A stretch of DNA of 64,000 nucleotides from Trichoplusia ni (Eukaryota > Arthropoda > Insecta > Lepidoptera > Noctuidae): contig NC_039481.1 of the NCBI RefSeq assembly GCF_003590095.1, positions 8,897,895 to 8,961,894 of the forward strand. Direction: 5' to 3'. The notes below the pieces were generated by a model that searched no databases, was not told where the DNA came from, and was given only the letters and a program-made list of their open reading frames with translations. A program made the position numbers and the translations under genes. Positions 1-11,139 of the stretch are shown one piece after another. Positions within the stretch are counted from its first letter, which is position 1. Every line of letters starts with the position of its first letter.

Positions 1-82
1 ATAGGATAATTTTTATCCCGGACTTTTGAAGAGTTCTCTTGGAAACGCTATATAACCTCGACGCGGGCGAAAAGCTAGTGTT
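1..82 (+). mobile_element. Possible Helitron-like 3' end cut by the window edge
   Basis: ACGCGGGCGAAAAGCTAGTG at 61-80 resembles the 3' end of the 29593 family. The 5' part is outside the window or decayed. Confidence 0.3.
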
Positions 83-667
83 GAATAAAACTAACACGTC
101 ATCAATACTTAATTGTCTTTGAGCTTTGTTTAGTTTGAGAATAGATTTCGTTGAGTGAAAATGGTGGAATTTTATTATTCGACAGAGAATTCCATCAGTC
201 TTGGTAAGGGACTTCGTGATACCTAGTAAAATGGATAACGTATTCAGCCAATTTCAATACATTTTTCATCATTTAAGTAATACTGCTGCATTTCTTCCAC
301 ATTGTTAGGGTACGGCCGGGTATAAATGACGTCACCCAACCTACTTTCCGTGTAAAGGAAATGGGACAGCCCCTGATAAGACCAGGTAACGGAAGTACAT
401 AAAGAAATGAATGGAAGTGTGTTTTGGTCAAGCGTTTTTTGGGGAAAGTGGGGAGATAGGACTGTTAATTGTTTTAGATTTCTTTTTGCAGGATGTGAAA
501 CAAAATCAGGACATGCTGTATTGTTTTAAAAACAAAAACGCACATCCGACTTCGAATGCAAAAACTACTGAGTTGATAGCGATGAAACTTTGATAGGTAA
601 TGATAGCTATTTGAAGTAAAATGAAAAAAAAAATCAACAAAATCGTTTCATTTAATCCGAAATTCTA

Positions 668-722
668 ATGCAACACAAAAAAACAGACGAATTGAGAACC
701 TCTTCCTCTTAAAGTCAAGTTT
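668..722 (+). repeat. Dispersed repeat fragment
   Basis: ACGAATTGAGAACCTCTTCC and TTAAAGTCAAG match the insert at 39921-39960 (GAATTGAGAACCTCCTCCTT, TTGAAGTCGG). This is a common moth repeat segment. Confidence 0.4.
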
Positions 723-845
723 ACAAATGGGTTGTTCTTAAAAAAGCTGTTCAGTTGTTCCGAATTAGGTCGGTGAGTAGGTATAGACTTGACAGAGACT
801 TATCTGGGACTGGACTTGCAAATTCATGTCTGAATTTGAGATATT

Positions 846-925
846 ACGATAGTAATAATTACGATAGTAATAATTACGATAGTAATAATTACGATAGTAA
901 TAATTACGATAGTAATAATTACGAT
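846..925 (+). repeat. 15-base minisatellite
   Basis: Five exact copies of ACGATAGTAATAATT plus a partial sixth. Because the unit is divisible by three it yields a repeating YDSNN frame, which is a by-product and not evidence of a gene. Confidence 0.95.
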
Positions 926-1071
926 TTTCAGACCAGACTCTTCATAGTCAGGGAAACTTATTAAGGACCTTATAATAAAAGCAATCTATTTCAATAGAGC
1001 ATTGTCATAACTAGAGAGGATTACACTTACACGGGCATTTGTTTAAAATATTAATTTTCATAATTACTTCC

Positions 1072-1322
1072 GCGTTTCGGAAGGCACGTTAAATTGTGGG
1101 TCCCGGCTGTTATTCCTACATCTTTGACAGTCGTTACAGGTAGTCAGAAGCTTGAGAAGTCTGACGGTCAGTCTAACCAAGGGGTATCGTTTTGCCCGGT
1201 TAACTGGGTTGAGGAGGTCAGATAGGCAGTCGCTCCTTGTAAAACACTGGTACTTAGCTGAAACCGGTTAGACTGGTAGCCGATCCCAACGTAGTTCGGA
1301 AAAGGCTAGGCCAATGATGATA
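1072..1322 (+). mobile_element. 5'-truncated copy of the 5S-headed SINE body
   Basis: Starts at GTTTCGGAAGGCACGTTAAA and runs through GACAGTCGTTACAGGTAGTC, CTTGTAAAACACTGGTACTT and AACGTAGTTCGGAAAAGGC to GATGATAC. The 5S-like head is missing. Confidence 0.65.
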
Positions 1323-1734
1323 CTTACTTCACATAAGAATCTGTTTCAAATCAATTATAAAAACTTGCAATGAAGTTTAGAAAATAAATCTATAAGCTAG
1401 CTTAGTATCCAAACTACGGCTATAGAATAGCAACAACAAAAAACTATTGGTAATATTTGACTTCCTAGAACGATAGAAAAACGTGACAAAAATGAACATT
1501 CGTGACGCGAAACGTGACTATTCACATTGTTTTTGTTTATTCAACATACATTTGCATTATTGGAATAGACAACATGTTATTGTTTTTCGTTTATATCCAA
1601 CGAATTGCTATTAAATAGATTGGAAAATATTCGATGCAGACTTTGTGGAGTTAAATTGAAATTTATTTTAGTAAATGCAGATACGTATATAATGTGTAAA
1701 ATGATAGTGGCGTATTTATAATTAAACTGTACTG

Positions 1735-1940
1735 TTGAGTGGCGCACGCACCGGTTTCAAGGTGTCGCTGAGGTCCCGGGTCCGATCCCCGGTCGGGTCA
1801 ATGTAAAAATTCACATTTCTACATTGTCTCGGGTCTGGGTGTTTATGTTACCTTCGTTGTATCTGAATTCCAGAACACAAGTGCTTTAGCAACTTACTTT
1901 GGGTTCAGAACAATGTATGTGATGTTGCCCGCATTTATTA
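1735..1940 (+). mobile_element. tRNA-headed SINE, family A
   Basis: The head (GAGTGGCGCACGCACCGG, then GGGTCCGATCCCCGGTCGGG as B box) is tRNA-like and is followed by a body shared with three other copies (CTCGGGTCTGGGTGT; AGTGCTTTAGCAACTTACTT; GAACAATGTATGTGATGTTG). The central part of the head is deleted compared with the copy at 38396. Confidence 0.75.
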
Positions 1941-3354
1941 TTATTTTAAATTTTATAAAATTAATCTCGTACTTTTTATTGTAATGTGGACGCTGAAGCC
2001 TTTCTTAGAGAAAACTGAGTGATTATTTCTGAAAAAATATTCACCTATTTAAACAACGAATACCGCATTAACGTATTTAATCGTTGTATCTTTCATAAAC
2101 ACAAGTACAAAAGTGGCCAATCTCGAGACGGCATTATTGGAACTCACAAACTTGTCCTACGCGGGGATTGAACTCCCATTATGTTAAACACAGCGGACTT
2201 AGCGTCGTCACCTCAACCACTCGGCTATCCACACTATAATATGTTCAGTCTATAAGGATATTAAAATTTGGAGAAATCTCAAGATTTATTGAAAAAATAA
2301 CCTTTTTTTAATGTCGCTTATAGGTAACGGTATTTTAAAGTGTTAAAACTCTAAATATACAATAACTAAAGCTAACCCACTTGTTTCAGATGCTCGTAAA
2401 AGCGACCATTTTCAGCTCTGCCGTACGTTGTACTAAAATTAGTTTCGAATCTAATTATCTCCAAACAAGCCTATCGCCGAACATTCCGGACGTTTATCGG
2501 TGTTTATCGAGCTGCCCCTGTATTGTGAGCTCTTGAAACAGGGCTGTTGGGAGTGAGGAAGAGAGATGCAGCTATATAGAAAACGTAGCCCTGTCTCGCT
2601 CTCACAACGGGAAGAGTCGTACTTTCTGAACTGATAGTAAGTGTGAAACAGTTTGACAAGCGCTTTCCAAATCGTTAGGCTAAAAGTAGATACCTGTTTA
2701 TTCATGGTTTTTTGGACTCCTAAAATCTTAACTGTAGACATTTACTAGAAAATAGACTTAAAAGAAGAGAATAAAGTTGTCGTTTTGCCATTTTATAATA
2801 TCTTTTAAAATTAAGACGAGCAAAAAACCCGTCAAAGAGATATTCAGTACACAATCTACACAAATATAATTCAACATTTATAATTTTAATTAAAACTTCA
2901 CCAAAAAAAAGCTCTTAGTATCTCTTTAGACACAAAAATCAGAAAAGTAAACATTCCTTTACTCTTATTTTAGTAAAATATATAATAAACCTTTAAACAA
3001 ATTCAAGCAAAACCTCAGCAATTTTAATTAAACCAACATTCATTAGATTCGATTCAAAACATCTACATTACCAAAAAATTGTTTGCGAAAAAAAGCAGCG
3101 TTCGTTTCAAAGAAGTATTTCTGGGTCGCGTTTTCCGTCTTTTGAACGTTCCTCTTTGTGTACAGTTGACACTGTTGACATCTGTGTAGTAACTGTCTGA
3201 CATTTTTTTAAGAGGATTTTTTCGATTTACCGTAAATTGAATGTCAGCTGATATTATTATGATTTGGTGAATATTAAAATGATTATGAATTAAAATTGTT
3301 TTCTAAAATAATAATTAGTCTATTTTTAAATATATTTTGTATGTGTTTTTTTTA
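1941..3354. other. Gene-free AT-rich stretch
   Basis: Apart from the SINE head at 2131-2236 I see only AT-rich sequence with chance frames. The 96-codon minus frame at 2451-2741 has no recognisable protein features. Confidence 0.5.
2131..2236 (-). mobile_element. tRNA-headed SINE, family B (head)
   Basis: The complement reads GTGGATAGCCGAGTGGTTGA (A box) and GGAGTTCAATCCCCGCGTAG (B box), then GACAAGTTTGTGAG. The body beyond the head is lost. Confidence 0.6.
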
Positions 3355-5110
3355 TACAGGGTGTAAGGAACACCGTGACTTTTCCGTGGGACCTGAGTTC
3401 TAGACATGATTCCAGACCCCCCTGCGTTGGAATTTTTCATCGGTCTTTTCATGAAAATTGCATTTTTTTTTCGCGTTTTTTTAATTTTATGTGTCATAAA
3501 ATCATTTTTCCTACGTATTTCAATAATATTTTCATAACGAAAGTAATTATTAAGCCGTTTTCACGAAAAAAGGCAATGTAAATGAAACACTAAAAACTGC
3601 TCCCGATCAGCTGATTCGTAAAGGTACTCGTCGGTCATCGCTCTCTCGCAAATCTAACCGAAAGTGACGTCAAAACCGAACCAATACATGAGCGTCAACC
3701 GTAAGAGATAGCGCAACTATTGCGCGCGCACTCGCACTCATTATTCGTAATCCTGCCTACTATTCCTTTAAAAAAAGCCGCGCGCTTTGTAGGCACCGCT
3801 AGCCGCTATGTCGACACCGCCAGCGCGCCGACAAACACCTACAGCGGTATCGGCGAGTGACGTACCTGTGACACTGGATAAAATAGTACCTACATCGATT
3901 TTTGTTACACGGGTTCCATGTTATAAAATAAAAAATCACTTTCTCAGCGTTTATCAACTTATCGTACTACGAAATTTATTAAAACCTTTTATTATTAACA
4001 GTTTGTTATTGTTTAGAATTCTGTAGTTCTAAAACATGTTGTTATAAACAATAATTTATTTTTTCTAAAATTAAACTCTGTTTTGTTACTAATATCCATC
4101 ATCTACTAATGAAATTCCTGCCTAAAATTTTTTATCATTTTTTTTCCTACGAACTGCTGAATAATTATTCCAGTCACATAAAACAATTATGTTCTTACAC
4201 AAAAGTACATTTTGTGATTAATCAATTTTAAAGGTTTAAGTTAAGTACTTTATTGTCAAGAATAATTGTACGATATTCACTTCGACCTCATGTAATTTAT
4301 CGATAAAGAATCATAGGTACCTAGGGCCAACACTACTCAAAGGTAAAACCGAAAGTTCGGCTTTTTTCAAAATAGTACCTATTTTTACTCAGTTTGTTCC
4401 TTACGCTAATCGAATGTGCATGTGCAATCGGGTAATTCGCGGACTAATTATCGTGTAGGCAGACAATTTTATTGTGTTAAGTGATATAAGTGCGTGTGTT
4501 GTGTGTGTTTTATTTAAATTACGATCCTAGTAGCTCGATAGGTTATTTTACCGCCCGGGAGAATGGCAACATGCTAATGTGTTATGGCGAAGCACGTGGC
4601 AATGCAAGTCTCGCGAGTCGCGATGAACATTTACTGGACGCGGTACTTTTTGCCCTGGGTTCAGCAGCAGATTTTTCGCCGCGCCAAAATTTGTGTGCAC
4701 GTAGATGGCGGACATTTCGAACCTTATCTGGTTAGAAGTGAGCGAGATTAAGGTAAGAGTAGGTTTGATTTAATAATACACAAGATACAGATTGAAGTCA
4801 GAATAGTGTAAATTGATTGGTATTTTTTTTGTGATTGTTTTTCGTTACATCACAACATTTTTATAAAATGCGCGCGCGTTTCGAATGTTTCGATCGTGTC
4901 GCCGAGTGTCGCCCTCCTACCACATTACAGTTCGTGTAAGTACGTACGCTGAGCGTAAGGATCGCGCGGTAACCAATGCATTGCGTGCTCAAAAATGACT
5001 AAATCTATAAATATTAATCTCCGACGGTAGCGACTTCTTTAATATTAATTAACACGTTATTTTAAAGTCATTATGCGACTTTGGTGGTACGGTGTTCCTT
5101 ACACCCTGTA
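3355..5110 (+). mobile_element. Non-autonomous TIR DNA transposon with DUF4817-like remnant
   Basis: A 22-base perfect terminal inverted repeat (TACAGGGTGTAAGGAACACC at the left, its complement at 5089-5110) bounds about 1.75 kb. If the outer TA is counted as target duplication, the element is CAGGGTG...CACCCTG, which fits the Tc1/mariner superfamily. Its interior is GC- and CpG-richer than the flanks. At 4553-4735 a plus-strand frame contains NMLMCYGEARGNASLASR, which resembles the DUF4817 helix-turn-helix found at the N-terminus of insect transposases with a DDE domain. The frame then loses similarity and ends; no DDE domain is present in the last 350 bases. So this is an internally deleted copy. 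Confidence 0.65.
4553..4735 (+). pseudogene. Decayed DUF4817-like helix-turn-helix of a transposase
   Basis: The segment MLMCYGEARGN is the most conserved part of the insect DUF4817 domain, judged from family knowledge. Downstream residues (DEHLLDAVLFALGSAADF, RRWRTFRTLSG) keep only a loose resemblance, consistent with small indels, before a stop at 4733-4735. It lies inside the TIR element at 3355-5110 and gives that element's likely superfamily. Confidence 0.5.
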
Positions 5111-6844
5111 TTATTTTTCTTACTTAAGCTAATTAAGTGGATTCCATCCTACGTAGGCAAGCATTTTTGTGATCCACAAATCATTGTACTGTGTCTAGGT
5201 ATCTTTGAACATTGGATCTTTGAGGGTTTTACTCGAGGCCTTAAAAAAAGAATCTTGCACCTTGAAAAACATACAATGTCACTCATGGTGATTATAAACT
5301 TGAGACATATTGTTAACATCCTCTTTCTCAAAGTCAATTAAAAATATCGAACCCAGTCAACTCTCGACTACACACGGGCGTACATAATCCTATTAAAAAC
5401 AAACCACTTATCCTTCCATCTTGCTCGCAAAGCCTCACCTCTGCCTATCCTTCGGGAACATCGTAATACGCGATATACTCCCATTTCCTCCGCCTTAGGG
5501 TCTGAATTACGAGTAAAACCGGTCAAGTGCGAGGCAGAATCGTGAGACTAGTGGTTCCGTACAAATTTGCGGGAAATTTTGACGTCCATCATATTTATGA
5601 CTGAACTACCAACTTCCTTGACCTCGATTTTCATTCTTATGAGTTTTAATTTAATTTAATAAATAGATGCTATTTTTTCTTTTTAAGTCATTTATTTATT
5701 ACTGTATAAGTATTACAATTTATGAGATACATAGTGACAGATGGACGGACAAAAAGACGGAAAGAAAAACCTCAGTAGAAGCTTCCATTATTACTTATAG
5801 ATACAGAACCCTACCCGTTCTTATCGGCCTTCGACGCCAAGGAAACATAAGTGACAAATTTCAACTTACCAGGATTATAGTTCAAAAGATTTTTTCAACA
5901 GACACGGGAGTGGCACAAGGCTTTCATGTATTTAGTTTGGTCCAATGGTTTTGATAGACGGCCCATTTGTGTAATAAGTAAAGCTACCCAGTTTTCAATA
6001 CTTCTAAAGATTTTCAGCCCAAATTGACTTTGATCTTCACATAAAACGCTTCGCCTTTTTCAAGTCGCTGTATCTGTACGTACGATATTTTAAGTTACAT
6101 AATTAGAAGCTTGTAGCGATAGAGTTGAGGATTTGGGTTTTTTTGCTTGTAAATTAAAATTAAGGCATATTTTGTATGTGTAGCGAAAACTCGGTCTAGT
6201 GCGATTCAGACCCATGAAATTGAGGGGAGAGACGAATACGCTAAAGAAAATTGGACACTCATACAACCTCGATGTTGGTTTTATTATTTGTAACGTTAGC
6301 GGTAACAGAAAAACAGTAAAAATTTCAACTATTCGGCTTTCAGCGTTCATTCGATACAGCCTGTTACTACTGTTACATTTTGAACCCTCAAAACACTTAG
6401 AACTGTCTTTTTACAAATATCATAATTTTGTCAAATAAAAAAGAATCATTTTCAAAAAACTCTTTGACAAAAATACGGTATAACTCTGAAACAATTCTAT
6501 TGTGATAGGCAACATTACAAAGATAAACATCTAAGATGATCAACAACTGACGTCAGAACTTAATTCTCAATATTAAGACATTGCGTGCCGAAATTACTCG
6601 AGCAGTTCAAATTGGGTTCAAGGGTCCGCATCGCTTCATTAATAAAAACAATTATTAATTACACTGTTATCATTGGTATAACTTGTTTGAGTTAAGAAGA
6701 TTGTTCTACAATGTCAAAGATATAGGAGGAAAGTAATTTTATGAGAATCAGTAAAAAGTCGTTCAAGTGCATTTGTATAAAAAACCGTTCAAACTAAGGC
6801 TGGAAAAAATTTAGTAACCAATAGTAGTATTTGTAGTTTATTTT

Positions 6845-7058
6845 TATAAATGCGGACATCACATACATTGTTCTGAACCCAAAGTAAGTTGCTAAAGCAC
6901 TTGTGTTATGGAAACTTGGCCGAAGGTACCACAAACACCCAGACCCGAGGCAATGAAGAAATGTGATTTTTTACATTGACCCGACCGGGGATCGATCCCG
7001 GGACCTCAGAGCTGACACCTTGAAACCGGTGCATACGCCACTTGACCACAGAGGTCGT
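6845..7058 (-). mobile_element. tRNA-headed SINE, family A
   Basis: Complementary copy with the full head: GTGGTCAAGTGGCGTATGCA (A box region) and GGGATCGATCCCCGGTCGGG (B box). The body matches the copies at 1735 and 38396. Confidence 0.75.
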
Positions 7059-7589
7059 CAACTATAGTTGGTTCCTCAGTTTTAGTTACATAAAAAAAAA
7101 CCATCCGAAATATTTCAACTGTCAAACTATCACGGTTTATTAGATACAGTCCGGTGACAGAGATACAGACATAAAAGTAGAAGCCTAATAAGAGTTATGA
7201 CTGTCGAAACTGTTGCTAAGGACGATGAGAAATAAAATACATTTTTATAATATATTTTTTTAATATAATAACTAGTTATTGCCTTTACATAACAAGCCTA
7301 CCATCTTTTTTTGTACCATTAATGATGGATGTTATACATCATAATAATTGATTAACATTGTTGAACTTCGCGTCGACCTCATGTTAGATCAAAGAGCATA
7401 CATACATTACTTTTAATGACTTTATTATTCAAACACTTTATAATAGTTGCACATAGATATTTATGTCATTGTGACACAATAAAACATACAATTATCTACA
7501 ATTCATGTTTAATAAGCTTGAATCGCAAAAACATTATGTATTTGTCTCCCTCTATCTTACCGTATAATAAGTAGCTTCCAATACTTTTA

Positions 7590-7700
7590 AGGTCTCGGGT
7601 CGAGTCTGGAGAAGGCTGGCACAAGATCGCAGAAATTGGCATGTAAAAGGAAAGGCCTATGCCCAGCAGTAGGATGACCAAGGCTGTTTATGATATCTGA
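7590..7700 (+). mobile_element. LINE 3'-end remnant
   Basis: GCTGGCACAAGATCGCAGAA, then GGAAAGGCCTATGCCCAGCA and GTAGGATG...AAGGCTG, is a pattern I recognise as the 3' end of a lepidopteran non-LTR element. The minus-strand frame overlapping it is not a gene. Confidence 0.5.
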
Positions 7701-8656
7701 CAATGATTCCCCGTAATAAAAAACCATGACACCCAAAGGCAATTAGCTTCCGCGTAGTTCTTAAATAAACCCGTTAAAATATCAAAACCACGACACCAAA
7801 ACAAACGTATCCAAACATCCAAAACAAACAATCAAAAAGTTTTCACTCAACCGGACCAGATTTAAAAACAGCGGACACGCATTAAAACCAAACACGACAA
7901 AAGGGACAACAATATTAAACCCCCAAGAGAGAGGGGGACGGCATACATTTTTGAGTCCGTAAGCCAAAAAGGATTAGCACCATTAATCATGGCCGACACT
8001 GGGACATATAACAAAGGTCGGTTGCTGTAATGAACATTCCTTCAGGGAACAAGAAATTGCATTCTGTTGACGCTTCAGCCTGAATTACTAGGCTGTGACT
8101 TCGCAGTTTTACTTTTGATATTATGAAACTTAATGAGGCATAGTTGCTGGCTTGTAAATTGTAATTAAATTTTCTTGGGTCGAATGAGGGATTTAATTTG
8201 TAACAAGAGATGTAGTTATAACTATGAGATTATTATTATGTAGAACCTCTGTGGTTTTTAGTTTGGTAGATGGCTTTGTGGAGAAAAAACAGGTTATGTG
8301 AAATAATAATGTAAATTTGAACTAAAAAACTATGTATGTGTATGATTGACGGTACCCACAACTACCGTGAGGTAAAAAGGAAACTAGTTCTTTTTTATTG
8401 GATGTATCCAAAACAGTGCATCATAAATTGTTCAATGACTGTTAAAAAATCAGTTACTTGAAGCATTGCCCTTAATATTTTTTAAAACTTAGCTTTTATA
8501 ATAACGTCATTTTATTTTTTAGCTTCAATCAATCCCCAGAGGGAGCATTAGCTTATATAAACTGACAAATTCAGCTTAAAAAAATTAACACTGAAAACAA
8601 TTTAGCAATGCCAATACAACTGGTAGCTAATGATACCTCTCCGAATGGAAGGTAGG

Positions 8657-8682
8657 CAATTTATTTATTTATTTATTTATTT
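8657..8682 (+). repeat. TTTA microsatellite
   Basis: About six ATTT units in a row. Confidence 0.9.
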
Positions 8683-11048
8683 GGGAAAACAAACAGTTAC
8701 ACATATTTCTTAAAATTATAAGCATTGACAAATATAAATATTCATATGTGTAGCTCACGACGTTATCCACATATTATTCAATACATTGTTGAATTTGAAC
8801 TTATATGCAAACAGCGAGTAAAATTATACAGTTTTTATGAGGAGAAAAAAAAAATCTAAAATGACAAATACAATAAACGAGAAGTATGGTTTTTACATTA
8901 CATTATTGATTAGTATGTATTAATTTATTAATTTTCTGGATCAACGCAATGATAGTAATTATAACTCAAGAACACAATTAAATCTGGACTATTTAAAGGA
9001 AATACGTATATTGCTCTGCAACGTTCATTATGTTAAGATACCTCGAAACCAAAACAGCAATGAAGCAGAAGCAAACACAATTGACGGTAGAGTCGGTAGC
9101 GCAAGATGTTTACCAGCACAACTCGATGCTTATTCTCCACAATATGGGGTTCATATGACCCATCATGAACAATATTAATAGTAAAGTACGTTTTAGTTTC
9201 GGCCTTCGAAAATTTTGGTATGTTAGTATGCCAAAGGCCGTTCTAACTATCTTGAATGTCTTAAAACCAAACACACTTAGTAAACCTTTTCCGAAAGGGT
9301 TATCGTATCTGTCCGGGTGGAAACATATTAATGTGGCCACTGTATGGTATGTAAAGGTGTGGTGTGACTGACAGCGTTTTTCACACGTTTTTAAACACTC
9401 ACTTTTGGAGTGACAATTGAAAACGTAGGTATTTAGATTTCTTATATCCTTTTTATTTTTCTTTTTACATTTTCTTTATTTTTATCCGTATATTTTTCCT
9501 AATAAATGAGGCAAATGCCACTTTCAGATAAGATTTGCATTTAGTGGTCACGCTATTCTCGCTGCTAGGCAGAAAAAAAATCTGAACTTCAACAGAGCAA
9601 ATGCTTTATGATACATTTGACGAGGTGTAGCCAAAATCATGCCTGTGAAATACCCCTGTACTGTAGATAATTTAATGAATTCCACCTCCCAGCCACTTTC
9701 CTTACAATAGGTTAATATTGATGGAAATGGTTCCAATGTAAAGAATTTGCGAGCTTAAATCAAGGGATTAATTAAAACAAAATGCCAGTACCGATTTTTG
9801 GAAGTATTTTGGTCAGATACAGAATAATCCTTATAAGTCAATTAGATAACCCTCCAACTATAACATCGTTAAACAACTTTGTTACTTCAGACTTACCGTA
9901 ATCTATTTGTGACAGACCTTCTATCTGAAAATAGTTAGGTCCACTTCAGCTCTTTCAGGTCTATTCGAAGTTCCGAAATTACATAAAGGCTATATTTGGA
10001 ACCGAACGTTTCGAACATTCCAGAAATAACGAGAATATCGTGCATGCGTTACCTAACTCAAGAGACCTGTGTAACCTATGTACTAACTCTGTAATTTATA
10101 TTGTTACAGACGTGCGAGCGGGATAGCGCTCTACGCGAAGTAGAGCTCCATCTCTCTTCCGCATCCCCTGACCTTGCTATATCAGGTTTGAAATTGAAGT
10201 AGGGATTATCAGTGTTTAACAGTATAAAAAATCATGCTCGCCTTTTGTATATCAATATCACACTATAATGTCGCTTGAAATTAATCCTTTTAAATTAAAA
10301 GAGCTCTAGAAAACGCACCTAGGAACTAAAAAGTGCGTCTTTTATCAGACAGGAAAATAAAATGAGAAATTAAAATAATACTAAAATCAATAATCACACG
10401 GTGTGAACAAGCGAATGGAAGGCATGGTGCCTATAAAAAAATTAATCCAAAAATACATAATCAGCGATTATAAGGTATTACATTTCATGCGACCTTTTAA
10501 TTATTTTATGAAAAGAAAAAACATATATTCTAAGCAAATTTCTCTTCAATTAAAATTATTTGTCTTTCAACTTTTTGGTTTAATATATATCAATGATAAT
10601 TGTAATCGGTTTTGTGTAAGTTTAGAGTTATTTTCAAGTTATTGTTTAATTTAGAATATTTCTCGAGACTAAATCAAAGTTGAAGAAGGTTTTAAGTGTT
10701 TGAACTTAGCCTTTATATTTTAAACGTTTCTGTGAAGTTCACAGCTTTGTATATTTATTTATAGACGGTACTATAGAATAAATAGGTTTGTAATTAAATT
10801 CTCAAGATTTTTAAATAGCTGTGGGAAACTATGACAAAGCTTGGTTGTTATAATAGCTACATTATTCATTTAAACACAAGTCTATTTTAATATTTTAACA
10901 TGCTCTACTAAGATTCAAAATAGGCGGTCTATTGTCAGTTCTTATGAGCCTTAAATCCTAGCCTTTCCTAATAGGGATGATGACAATTTATTTGCAGTGT
11001 CCGTCTTGTAGATTTTTGTGTAATAATGGAAACGTATTTTTTAATTTG

Positions 11049-11139
11049 TCCCGCAAACATAAATTGATGAAATTATAGTAAATGAAACTTACGCGTGACG
11101 TCACGATTGAGTATAAATTTTACTCTATCGTTACGTCAC
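11049..11139 (-). repeat. Dispersed repeat ending in a 45-base palindrome
   Basis: 11095-11139 is a near-perfect palindrome (GTGACGTCACGATTGAGTAT and its partner ATCGTTACGTCAC). 11049-11104 is the complement of 62096-62154 (GTGACGTCACGCGT ... CAATTTATGTTTGCGGG), so this is a repeat family, probably a MITE. Confidence 0.55.

Noticed and set aside
755..964. 69-codon frame with repeating YDSNN
   Set aside because: It is simply the translation of the 15-base minisatellite; no splice or start context.
6973..7058. Possible functional tRNA gene
   Set aside because: The same head recurs at 1735 and 38396 joined to the same non-tRNA body, so it is a SINE.
9165..9371. Hairpin-like segment near 9201-9240 as a microRNA precursor
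   Set aside because: Pairing of GGCCTT...AAGGCC is interrupted and too short for a confident precursor.
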